Assembly: GCA_036897625.1 (NCBI GenBank)
Contig: JAYMTA010000991.1
Location: 1 to 22,540 of the forward strand
Length of the DNA: 22,540 nucleotides
Direction of reading: 5' to 3'
From: Pelargonium cotyledonis
Taxonomy: Eukaryota > Streptophyta > Magnoliopsida > Geraniales > Geraniaceae
Below are positions 1-8,758 of this stretch, piece after piece; the stretch's first letter is position 1; every line of letters starts with the position of its first letter. The notes beneath the pieces were generated by a model that had not been told where the DNA came from, ran no database searches, and worked only from the letters and a program-made list of their open reading frames with translations. Both the position numbers and the translations under genes were made by a program.

Positions 1-1514
1 GATTCAACGGTGGCGCACCGTACGCGGCGAACATCACGGCGTCAATAGCGGTTCTGAACACCAACATATGTGCGGCCACCAGCCTTCTGGTGTGGACGTC
101 TCTGGACGTCATTTTCTTCGGGAAGCCGTCGGTGATCGGAGCCGTACAGGGAATGATGACGGGGCTGGTTTGCATTACTCCGGGAGCAGGTAGGTGTAGG
201 ACAAAAATTATTTAATTATTTAATTACTAATGGACATTTTATGCTTTTTTTTTTTTATCATATGGACATTTTATGTTGAATCTTCAAAATAGATAGATTA
301 AAAAAATATTAACTTGGTTGGTTAATTCTTGGTAGGTGTGGTGCAATCTTGGGCGGCTATTGTAATGGGGATTCTTTCCGGTAGCATTCCATGGGTGTCC
401 ATGATGATCCTTCACAAAAAATCCACTTTACTACAAAAGGTAACAATTACAATTACAACACCAACAATTAGCTTTTTTCAAAATTTATCATAAATACTAG
501 TAGCAAGTCATTAATTCTAAAAATGTCCTTCCCAATCATTATGAGTATTTTGTGCTAAACCAATAAATTAAGTCCCTAAAATTGGAAGAAGAAAAAAAGA
601 CACAATTTTTGTTGTGATTCAATTAAACTTCATTATCAAAATGTAGTAAAAAAAAAAAAGTGTCTAAATACCAACAATTACATATATCGTAGGATACTCA
701 TGTTGAATTGTACCTTTTGTACGCACTTTTCTTATATTATCTAGAATATTTAATAAATTTTAGTTCAAAGTTCTAATAATTATAGTTGACTTGTACACAT
801 ACATGCATCCATTTTTCAAAAGTCTTTGGCTGCTTGCCCACCACCTACAACTACTTTTCCCACCGTGAACCCGACTAAATTTGGTATCTTATATTGACCC
901 ATTTCGGGTCATTGACCATTCAAGTGTAAACAGACATGGAAAAAAAGAAATCAATTTTTTTTGTTATTATTTATAGAAACACGGAAACTTAATTGGTTTG
1001 TTTTTTGACAACAAAAAAGGCTAATCCAATGTTCAATTGACATTAACAAACTAAATTTAACAATTATTTTTTTGTGTAGGTAGACGATGCTCTAGGTGTG
1101 TTCCACACGCACGCCGTGGCCGGGCTTTTGGGCGGCCTTCTAACCGGGCTTTTCGCTGAGCCAGTTCTGTGCAGGCTCATTCTGCCAGTGGAAACCAGAG
1201 GCGCGTTTTACGGCGGAAATGGCGGTGAGCAGTTCTTGAAGCAACTGGTTGCAGCATTGTTCGTCATTGGTTGGAACATCGTTGTTACAACCATCATAGT
1301 ACTAGCTATAAGGTTGTTCATTCCTTTAAGAATGCCGGAGGAGCAGCTAGTGATCGGAGACGATGCTGTTCACGGAGAGGAAGCTTATGCACTATGGGGA
1401 GACGGAGAGAAGTACGATCCGACCAGGCATGGTTGGCACGGAGCGTCTTGTGGTGAAGAACTAGCACCATCCCCATATATCAATGGAGCCAGAGGTGTAA
1501 CGGTCAATTTATGA
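1..1514 (+). CDS. AMT2: Ammonium transporter, AMT2/AMT3 type (3' part, last three exons)
   Basis: Plasma-membrane ammonium transporter of the Amt/Mep/Rh family. It is 5'-truncated by the window edge. Exons read as <1..189, 336..439 and 1080..1514, joined by GT-AG introns, giving about 241 C-terminal residues of a family that is usually near 480-500. Exon 3 holds the conserved [14 protein letters not shown] segment. Its second His fits the second pore 'twin' His (His318 of E. coli AmtB); the first twin His lies upstream of the window. Several hydrophobic helices are visible, such as [17 protein letters not shown]. The cytosolic tail contains DPTRHG. Its Thr (codon 1422..1424) sits where AtAMT1;1 has the Thr460 phospho-switch, so trimer gating by phosphorylation is plausible by family knowledge. 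The [11 protein letters not shown] tail is typical of the AMT2/3 subfamily rather than AMT1. It ends 258 bp from the oppositely oriented PEBP gene. Family certain; subfamily likely. Confidence 0.93.
440..1079 (+). other. AMT gene last intron (640 bp)
   Basis: This AT-rich intron runs from the GT after CTACAAAAG to the AG before GTAGACGAT. It holds several A or T homopolymers. I see no coding sequence, inverted repeat or mobile element in it. Confidence 0.85.
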
Positions 1515-1772
1515 TTTTGTAATATTGTGTATGTAATTAGATGCAAAAACATTACATCCAGTTTTGTTGAAATGAGTCGATCACATTACAGCATCTATGC
1601 TATAGTAGATTACAGTCACTTAAATGAACGACAAAAAAAAGTAGAGCCAAAGCATATACTAATTGTCCATATTTGAAAATTCAGCAATACATTTAACATA
1701 AAATATATCCAGCACGACAAATACTAGATTTTATTATATTTTCAAAAAAAAAAAAAAAAAGCAGATAGATCA

Positions 1773-2359
1773 TTAGAAGACACCAATCACGACTGCTTCT
1801 CCCAACACGTGTCCTTCAATTGCTTCCAACAGCCTATTCCTTTTTACCTGCCATGCCAAATCGACCAATTACTAATTTACTCAAAATAAATATACACTGC
1901 ATTGAAAATTTGCATTACCTTGTTACCAAGTTGGACCTCCATGTCCAAAGCAAAAAGCTTGAACTCGAACCGGTGGCCGGAATTGGGAAGTTTGATCGCT
2001 CGCCATCCAGGGACCTTGTAGTCGCTGATACCTTCTTGTATATCAGCATAGTCACCTCCCAACTCATCTTCCTTCCCGGAGAAGTCCTCCGGCAGCCCCT
2101 TCAGCTCCGGCTGTATGTTCACCACCACCCACTGAGTCCACGGCACGATCGGCCCACTCGGGTCAGGAGCGTCAATATCCTGCACCACTAGGGCCAGTGT
2201 CTTGGTTCCCTCCGGCACATTGTACCACTCCACCGGCGGAGACTTGCCCTTTCGGGCGCCTTGACCGTCGGCGGTGAAGTCCCTGGCCAGCTTGCCGTCG
2301 GTTTGTGGTGAGTGCTTGTGCAGGTTCGGTATCACCACCCTGAACTCGTCGCTTGCCAT
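1773..2359 (-). CDS. PEBP (phosphatidylethanolamine-binding) protein, YbhB/UPF0098 type
   Basis: Two exons, complement(join(1773..1847,1920..2359)) with the splice bases at 1919/1920 read as AAG|GTAATG (exon edge 1919), encode 171 aa. The 3' exon supplies the C-terminal 24 residues, ending EAVVIGVF. The start is the ATG at 2359 (MASDEF); the in-frame upstream extension begins with TTG, not ATG. Family marks are the ligand-pocket QDIDAP (residues 60-65), the TQW region near 75-77, and the GHR-F motif (128-131). There is no signal peptide or membrane segment, so it is probably cytosolic. It resembles the bacterial YbhB/YbcL and Arabidopsis At5g01300 type, not the FT/TFL1 flowering regulators. 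The biochemical role of this plant subgroup is not established; PEBPs generally bind small anionic ligands. The gene is tail to tail with the AMT gene and head to head, at about 4.8 kb, with the bHLH gene. Confidence 0.92.
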
Positions 2360-2463
2360 GCCTGGAGAGTGGAAGTGATCAACCAACTTTGCTTTTATTC
2401 CTTTCTTTTTGACTTGTTTGAATCTCGGAGTTTTGATTGTTTAGTGATGGATCACTGGCACTG

Positions 2464-2470
2464 ATTTATA
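2464..2470 (-). promoter_or_regulatory. TATA box of the PEBP gene
   Basis: The minus strand reads TATAAAT about 105 bp upstream of the PEBP ATG. That predicts a transcription start near 2435 and a leader of roughly 75 nt. The position and the lack of another candidate make this reasonable, but no transcript was seen. Confidence 0.6.
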
Positions 2471-2560
2471 CCAGCAAGGTGGGTTTGAAGAAATATATGT
2501 GAGGAGTTGACATGTGGCGCTGATTTGTCAAGAGAAAGGTTGCCTTATTACTGGGAAGCG

Positions 2561-2580
2561 ACACGTGTGTAACCACGTCG
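2561..2580 (-). promoter_or_regulatory. ABRE/G-box-like pair upstream of PEBP
   Basis: A palindromic ACACGTGT lies at 2561..2568 and a CCACGTCG at 2573..2580. Both have ACGT cores and lie roughly 100 bp upstream of the PEBP TATA box. Paired ACGT elements are known to bind ABRE-binding bZIP factors, so abscisic acid or stress control of the PEBP gene is a plausible inference. Confidence 0.45.
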
Positions 2581-5500
2581 ACCTGATGGATCGTTCTAGA
2601 CTGTTTATGTTACCGGACTGGACTGGGCTGGATCGAATATTTGTATTTTGAGGATATTCCAAAAGCCTAAGTGGGCCAATACTTGAGTGATCCATTCCAC
2701 GTTTCGTTACAAATTACTCAAAATCGTGTGTTTTTTTTTTGCTTATAAGTTTATGCGAGCTAACTTTTGTTAATAAGTCACTACTAAACCCATTTGGCCA
2801 TTTGTAATTTTGTATATCATGTGTCATTTTGACCATATATTGTATAAATATTTTTTGTGTCAATTTGAGAATTTATTGAAACTATTCACTCACTAGATGT
2901 TTGACATTATACAATTTATCCATTTAAATTATTAGGGATTGAATCTCATCCGCACCAATTTGACCAAGACAGCTTAGTTTCCCTTCAAAAGCATATGTTA
3001 GTTCATGTAGTGAGGGAAATGTTTTAATCGAGTTGCAAGGGATTCGATTATAGGTTGGAGTTCCTTATATTAAAAAAAAACACCTTTGTACTAACAAGTT
3101 TATGAATCATATTTCGACAAGACAAATTATGTTATAACAGATGTCTCATTGTCCCTGTTAAGGTCATAGTAGAATGTGATCCCCAGGTTGGCTTATGCAA
3201 ACCGTTCACATTTGTAATACAGTTATATCTTTTATCTTGTTAATGTGTGTTTTTTCTTTTGTCTTAATAGAACAATGATGTGTTTCAAGTAGGTGACATG
3301 TCCCCAAGATTACGGGTAGTTAGTCCATGGACGTTTTTATTTTGCATGTTGATGAAGACATAAGCATTTGGAGTTTTCACCTTAGCGTTCGCTTCCATAT
3401 ATATAGGTGTGGAGTACCATGAAAACTCCTAATTGCGATGGTCGGATCAACCGACAAAAGGCCAAGGCGTTGGACAACTCACTATCGTGTCTCGTTTGTC
3501 CCTCGGACCAAGATCGATGTGCTTAGTCAACTCGGGTGGAGACAAAGTATGGAGTGTGCCGCAACTATTGAACAACTCATATTTGTTAGTTCATTTGGCC
3601 GTCAAACTCAATCTTTAGAGTCAACTTATTTTCGGACAAAAAATAAGATATTTCATGCGCACGTAAGACATTTACACCCAACTCAAAGGTCGGGTCAAGA
3701 CCCACGACTGTGTATTGCGTTGACCACATGTTGGTTTATATGTGTGGAACTTGTTTTAATTTTTCCAATAATTTAGTCGATTTTGAACATTTGACTAAGT
3801 ATGGTCTATGAAGCAATATTGCCCCATCTGAATGCGAGTTTTTTGGGATCGCAACCTTGATATTTATCACTTCACCCTGCATGAAACACAAGATAAGCCC
3901 TTATGATTATGAAATTTAATTTTATCCATTTTCGCATTAGATAAACAACTTAGGAATTCAATATTGTTTAACTGTGTTACTAATTTATGTAAAATTATTC
4001 AGTTCTCTCTATTGTTTATGCGCTTACCTTTTACTGTATATATTATTATTAACAATCATACATTGAAGAAGTACTGTGTGCCATCAAATGGACTTTACCG
4101 GTTATTGCTTAATAAAACATTATATGAACTAATTCAGTATTTCAGTGTTTGTATATAATAATAAAAAATAATAATCAGTGTTTGTAAATTTTCACGTCCA
4201 CAAAATATGGAAAAGAGATGCATTAGCAGTTAGCTTTGCTGACACAGATAGTTTGACACATTGAGTGGTCATTTGGGCAGTGGATTTTCTTCCAAATCCC
4301 AATCATGGCCATTCTTCAATCTCAGAGAGCTGTTAAATTGTTCCTCTTTTTCCAGAATCCAGAGATTAAACATGACACATGCCTACACCTAGTTTGCTTA
4401 AAACACGCAAATGTCAATAAAGCTACTTTTTTTTCTCAATATGACAAAATTTAAAACAAAAAAACTTTCGACAGTCCATATTATTCTGATACGTCTCCAT
4501 CTCCCATAATTTTAAACATAAAAGAAACAGAAAACAGAAAACAGAACAGAACACCCAGCTGATCAGCCATATTCTTCTTCTTGCTTGCTTCTTCAATTTG
4601 CAAAAAAGAAAGTAAAATAAATAAAGTAATTATTAAATTTCCACGACATTGTGTACAGTGTTTTGACAGATGTCTGGTTAGGTAACGTTTGCTGTATACT
4701 TTACTTGCTGGTCAGTCCCCAATAGAAGAGGAACAGTTACCTCTGTGTTCACCGCAAAGAGGTAAATTAAGAGACGACCAGAGAGCTGTGACAGCAACTT
4801 ATTATGGTCATGTTTCACCGCAATTGGTAACCGCACGATCCGGATGTGGGGCCCATGGAAACATCAAATGGCTCACCTGCTCCGGTCACAGTCCCAGTCT
4901 CACCTAAACTGTCGAGTCCACTTGTGAATGTAATATGGTACAAAACTGGTGAAGAAATGGATGCATCATCATTCATTCGTCACATACATCAGCTATAGCA
5001 GATAATGTATATGAGTATGTATGTGACTGATGTTGTTGTATCATACTATCTATCATGTATGAGTTGAGAAGACATGTAAAGCAACTCAATTTTAGTTTCA
5101 CAAGTTAAAATTATTAAGGTTCTACCCACCCCTTCGTAAAATCCGGTAATCCACATCTGCTGTCTCGTGCTCAAATCTATTACTACAAATTGTAATCTGT
5201 TCGAGAATAAAAGGGTTGCACATTGATTGCAATTTCATATAAATGGTCCCGTACTCACCGACGTGACAATACGCGCGACATACATAACGATATTATTTTT
5301 CTATGATTTTGATGCAAAAGATTTAATTTGTAAGACATAAAAAACATGTGGTGTAACGTGATTCGACTAAGTTATTAATGAAATATTTAATGTGTCATGA
5401 TCTATTATTGACACATAATTTTGTACGATCTTTGAGACACAAAATGTTGCTAATTATGGAAATTATAAACAAGATACAAGAAAAATAATTCAACTCAAAC

Positions 5501-7190
5501 AATTATAAATGTCATCATCTTGCATTGATGTTTGCAAACTTTATTAATAAATCTCATGTCAAAAGAATGCAGAATATGTTGTCAATGATCTACTAACTAG
5601 TTACACATGTATGTTATGTTCTCTTATTCAACATTCACACACTTGAGAAGAGCATTAAAAAATCTAACTCAAGAATATGAAATGTGTCTATGACCGTGCA
5701 TATTCGAGGGATTTATAAATCGGCACTCGACCTCACATGTATACATTTTTCGTCTACACGTGGACCGCTACAAGCATGACCATATGCAAGCGGCTCAGAG
5801 ACCACATGAGAAGGCAACAAAGACGTGCTTGGATCAAAACAAGCTTTGATCGATACCATGTGAAAGCGGGTGACTGTAGGCATTTTTCTTATTAATAATA
5901 TTTGACTTCTACAATTATATTTAGCTCATTGTCTTTTTTTCAGTGTGGTAAAATACCCACTTCAATAGTTTCACTATGAAAAAATTATTTTAATTTATGA
6001 TAAAACTTTATTACGAAATTGGGGGGTGTTGGAAATGACAAAGCTGGTTTCCTGTGTTTGTTAAAATTGTGGTTTGAGAGGGTGAGTGAAGCTTGATCTT
6101 GAGTTCAAAATAGGCTTTACAACTTAAAAGAAGAGTTGGAAGAGACAATTACACTTTTCTTTAAAAATGGTGTTAAAGAAAGTGTAGCAAGCAACAAGGA
6201 AGGGAACAAGAACAGTAACCTTCTTTCGGTAAACAGTGTGTAACATAAGGGAAAAAAGAGCAAAGATATATGGTACAACCAAAATTCGTCCTTGGAATTA
6301 GGACACACCACCTGCAACTTATCTCATTTTTTTGACGTATCCCCTTCGATTTGCCGGAAAATAAAAATAAAAATAAAAACAAGCACAACTCTATAGTCTC
6401 TCTCGATCTTGCCGACTAAGATATGCATGATTCAACAATATGGGACCAATGGTGGATCCACAAGTGACCCCAAATTTATTATATTGCTTGACTAAGGAAT
6501 TGCAATAGTAAAAATCATTCCTCCATTGTTCCTTTCATCGCTAATCATTCACTGATATTACATTCAATATTCAAATCACTTCATGTTTACTCATACCAAA
6601 TCCACATTGTGTCGTTTGTCACCATTACTACACAATAATTATAATGCACGAGCAAAACCTTACATATATAAGATAAGTTCTGTTTGGTCAAATGATTTAT
6701 GTGTTTTGGATTCGAGCTTTCACGATGACATGGTATATTATCTATATAAATCGCCAATAACAAATATGAAATCAAATATAATTCTAGTGTTTTCATCAAA
6801 CTTATATATTCTCTATCTTTGCCCAAGTACTTATTTTGTGGAATGAAAATAGTATGATTCCATCAAAATCTCATAATCATGAAGATGGGTTTTGGTGGGG
6901 GCCAAGCACATCTACGGAGAAGTATCAACTATCAAGTCTCTACTAAAGCAAATATTGAGTTACACTGAGAGATCAAATTAAATAAAATATATATGTGCTT
7001 ATATATGTATGAAAAAAAGAAAAACACTTGCAGTAGGTTATGTGTCAATAGATTTTGCTTTGGTAGCCTCAAGAGCTGAGACTGAGAAGACACCCGTATC
7101 CTGCGCCAAAGATATTGGCCAATTCTCTCCAACTACAATATTTATTTATTACGATCCACACTTCATTTTTCACACAAACCTTCATTTTCT
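2581..7190. other. 4.6 kb gene-free interval upstream of the bHLH gene
   Basis: I found no convincing gene here. The small open frames (for example 3433..3776, 3964..4158, 4689..4907 and 6583..6846) show no family motif, overlap one another in different frames, and have no intron-exon logic. GC content rises around 3430..3760 and 5690..5880, unlike the AT-rich flanks; these could be eroded transposon remnants, but I could not name a family. A short AAAAT repeat lies near 6358..6379. As this is the 5' flank of a developmental transcription factor, part of it is probably regulatory. Confidence 0.5.
4846..4855. promoter_or_regulatory. TCP-type binding motif (GTGGGGCCCA)
   Basis: The sequence contains the class I TCP consensus GTGGGNCC followed by CCA, in a locally GC-richer patch about 2.4 kb upstream of the bHLH ATG. 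TCP factors control axillary bud and meristem genes, which would fit this neighbour. A single short motif is weak evidence. Confidence 0.3.
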
Positions 7191-7194
7191 GTCC

Positions 7195-7202
7195 TATAAA
7201 TA
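7195..7202 (+). promoter_or_regulatory. TATA box of the bHLH gene
   Basis: TATAAATA lies 44 bp before the ATG. With the usual spacing of about 30 bp, transcription would begin near 7226 and leave a leader of only about 10-15 nt, which is unusually short. The match is strong; use in vivo is inferred. Confidence 0.65.
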
Positions 7203-7238
7203 CCACACCTGAACCCACACTTTTCTCCAAGATCGATC

Positions 7239-7844
7239 ATGGACTACTACTATTTCCACAACCCTAATGTTGACGCAGCTTCTGGGTCACTGTCCTTGTC
7301 TTGGTCCTCTTCTTCTTCCATGGCAAGCACGTCCAAGAACAGAAAGAACAAGAAAAATGGCGGTGCCAAGAAGAGCACCAAAGGAGCTGTGATGAAGCTG
7401 TCGACGGACCCGCAGAGCATAGCGGCGAGGGAGAGGAGGCACAGGATCAGCGACAGGTTCAAGATTCTTCAGAGCTTGGTCCCTGGTGGGTCCAAGATGG
7501 ACACAGTGTCGATGTTGGAGGAGGCCATACAGTATGTCAAGTTCTTGAAGAACCAGATATGGCTTCACCAGTCCATGATGATGATCGCCGACTTGACGTC
7601 GGAGAATAGTTGCGACGTCGACGTTATGGAACCGACGCCGTCAAGTGATCTGTTGCTTCCTTGCAGTTGTGGTACTTATAATAATTATGATTGTGATCAA
7701 GTTGGTTTGGGGTTCGATAATGACGACTTGTTTGCACAGCTGCAGGCTGAGCTGCCTCCGTTGACACTGCCGGAGCCTTGCTTCCAAGGTCAAGAAAGTC
7801 ACGTTCTCTGGTTTAGTGGCGGCGCTCATGAAGATATGAAATAG
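7239..7844 (+). CDS. ROX: bHLH transcription factor, ROX/LAX1/barren stalk1 type
   Basis: Intronless gene of 201 aa. A Ser-rich stretch (residues 17-32) and a Lys-rich nuclear-targeting stretch (33-53) precede the bHLH domain at about 57-112: basic region [17 protein letters not shown], loop VPGGSKMD, second helix to [10 protein letters not shown]. This domain is nearly that of rice LAX1 and maize ba1, and of Arabidopsis ROX, which promote axillary meristem formation. Aligned with MYC-type bHLHs, the E-box-contacting Glu is replaced by Ala (AARERR), as in the related HECATE/IND proteins, so canonical E-box binding is doubtful. The C-terminal half is acidic and Leu/Pro-rich and may act in transcriptional regulation. 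A TATA box lies 44 bp upstream. Its neighbours, PEBP and aprataxin-like, are the same as at the Arabidopsis ROX locus as I remember it. Orthology is therefore likely, although the subgroup contains close paralogues. Confidence 0.88.
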   Translation: MDYYYFHNPNVDAASGSLSLSWSSSSSMASTSKNRKNKKNGGAKKSTKGAVMKLSTDPQSIAARERRHRISDRFKILQSLVPGGSKMDTVSMLEEAIQYVKFLKNQIWLHQSMMMIADLTSENSCDVDVMEPTPSSDLLLPCSCGTYNNYDCDQVGLGFDNDDLFAQLQAELPPLTLPEPCFQGQESHVLWFSGGAHEDMK

Positions 7845-8326
7845 TTAGTAGCTAGATTAATAAGTAGGTTTGTTGATGTTGTAGTGTTGAGAGTTGCAGC
7901 TTGTAATATGTAACCTTTACTATTTCGAAGGAGTTAGTGAGATCGCGTTTTAATAATTTTTTATAATACTTGGGTGTGTTACAATAGTTAGTTGATTGAT
8001 AAGCATAACTTAGTTTTAGTTGACATTTGAGACACTCGAAACGATGAGTACGTTAATGTTATATCACATTCAACTTGAAAAAAATTTATGTGCAGCAGCG
8101 ACATGACTGTATTTTCAGATGATCAAATTGTAGAGCTCAAATTAAGACGACTAGTTGCCATGCATTTTGTGGTTCTTGAACGTTTTTCTCACTATATGTC
8201 TATATGTTTCCACTACCAATTTTTGTATACAAAAAAAAAGGGAAAAGAAATGGTGGGTTTTATTCTCTCCGACTTATGGTTGCAAAATGTTTACTGAAAT
8301 TTGAAGAACAATCGGAGGGGAATTTT
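7845..8326. other. 3' flank of the bHLH gene, no gene seen
   Basis: AT-rich DNA with the probable bHLH 3' UTR and polyadenylation region near 7940..7970 (TTTAATAATTTTTTATAATA). Open frames at 8088..8389 overlap in different frames and look like chance. Confidence 0.5.
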
Positions 8327-8592
8327 AGCCCAATGGGCTTAATATTGGGTTCCATAACCATAATGGGGTCTGCAAAACTGGACTTCTGAGCCCAATACTA
8401 TGGGCCCAAAGCCACAGGCCCATCATATATACAACCAAACATCACTCGTTAGTTCATTTTCGACTCATATCCACAAATCCAGAGACATTTTAGGTGCAGA
8501 GAGATGTTGGGATGTGTAGTTAGTGAATTCCCACACCATCTGTTCGACGAAAGTCCTGAGTGAGAATGGTTATTGCAGAACTGGACACCAAG
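8327..8592 (+). promoter_or_regulatory. Orphan promoter with site II elements and a candidate first exon
   Basis: Five GGGCC/T-type (site II) elements are packed in 96 bp: AGCCCA 8327, TGGGCT 8334, AGCCCA 8389, TGGGCCCA 8401 and GGCCCA 8417. A TATATA follows at 8426..8431. Downstream are a 19-codon ORF at 8504..8563 and an ATG at 8566 opening nine codons to a strong donor, AAG|GTAAG, at 8592/8593. Such element arrays are characteristic of promoters of housekeeping genes in plants. No known gene follows on this strand; the next ORF (8759..12154) is the receptor-like protein on the opposite strand. It could drive a noncoding antisense transcript or an upstream exon of the aprataxin gene (see findings). 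Confidence 0.45.
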
Positions 8593-8758
8593 GTAAGAAC
8601 CTTATGCTCATAAAAACTACTTATGTTCATGCTTTCGCCTCAATTCACTTTTCATTCTGGAATTGATGATTCTTTATGTACATCAGAGACAGAGGAAAAA
8701 AAGGTAAAACAATACAGCTTAAAAATTAATTTTCTTTCTTTCTTTTGTTTATGTACAT

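Noticed and set aside
1741-1760. The run of A beyond the PEBP 3' end as a retroposon tail
   Set aside because: There is no matching target-site duplication upstream; a simple homopolymer near the 3' ends of two convergent genes is enough.
1877-2386. A 169-codon PEBP frame starting at 2386 and running through to a stop at 1877
   Set aside because: The codon at 2386 is TTG, not ATG, and the frame reads through a clear GT-AG intron. The spliced model (ATG 2359, second exon 1773..1847) restores the usual C-terminus.
5843-5861. ACATGGTATCGATCAAAGC on the minus strand as an LTR retrotransposon primer-binding site (TGGTATCAGAGC)
   Set aside because: Only seven bases match before the sequences diverge, and no paired LTRs or retroviral-type coding sequence lie nearby.
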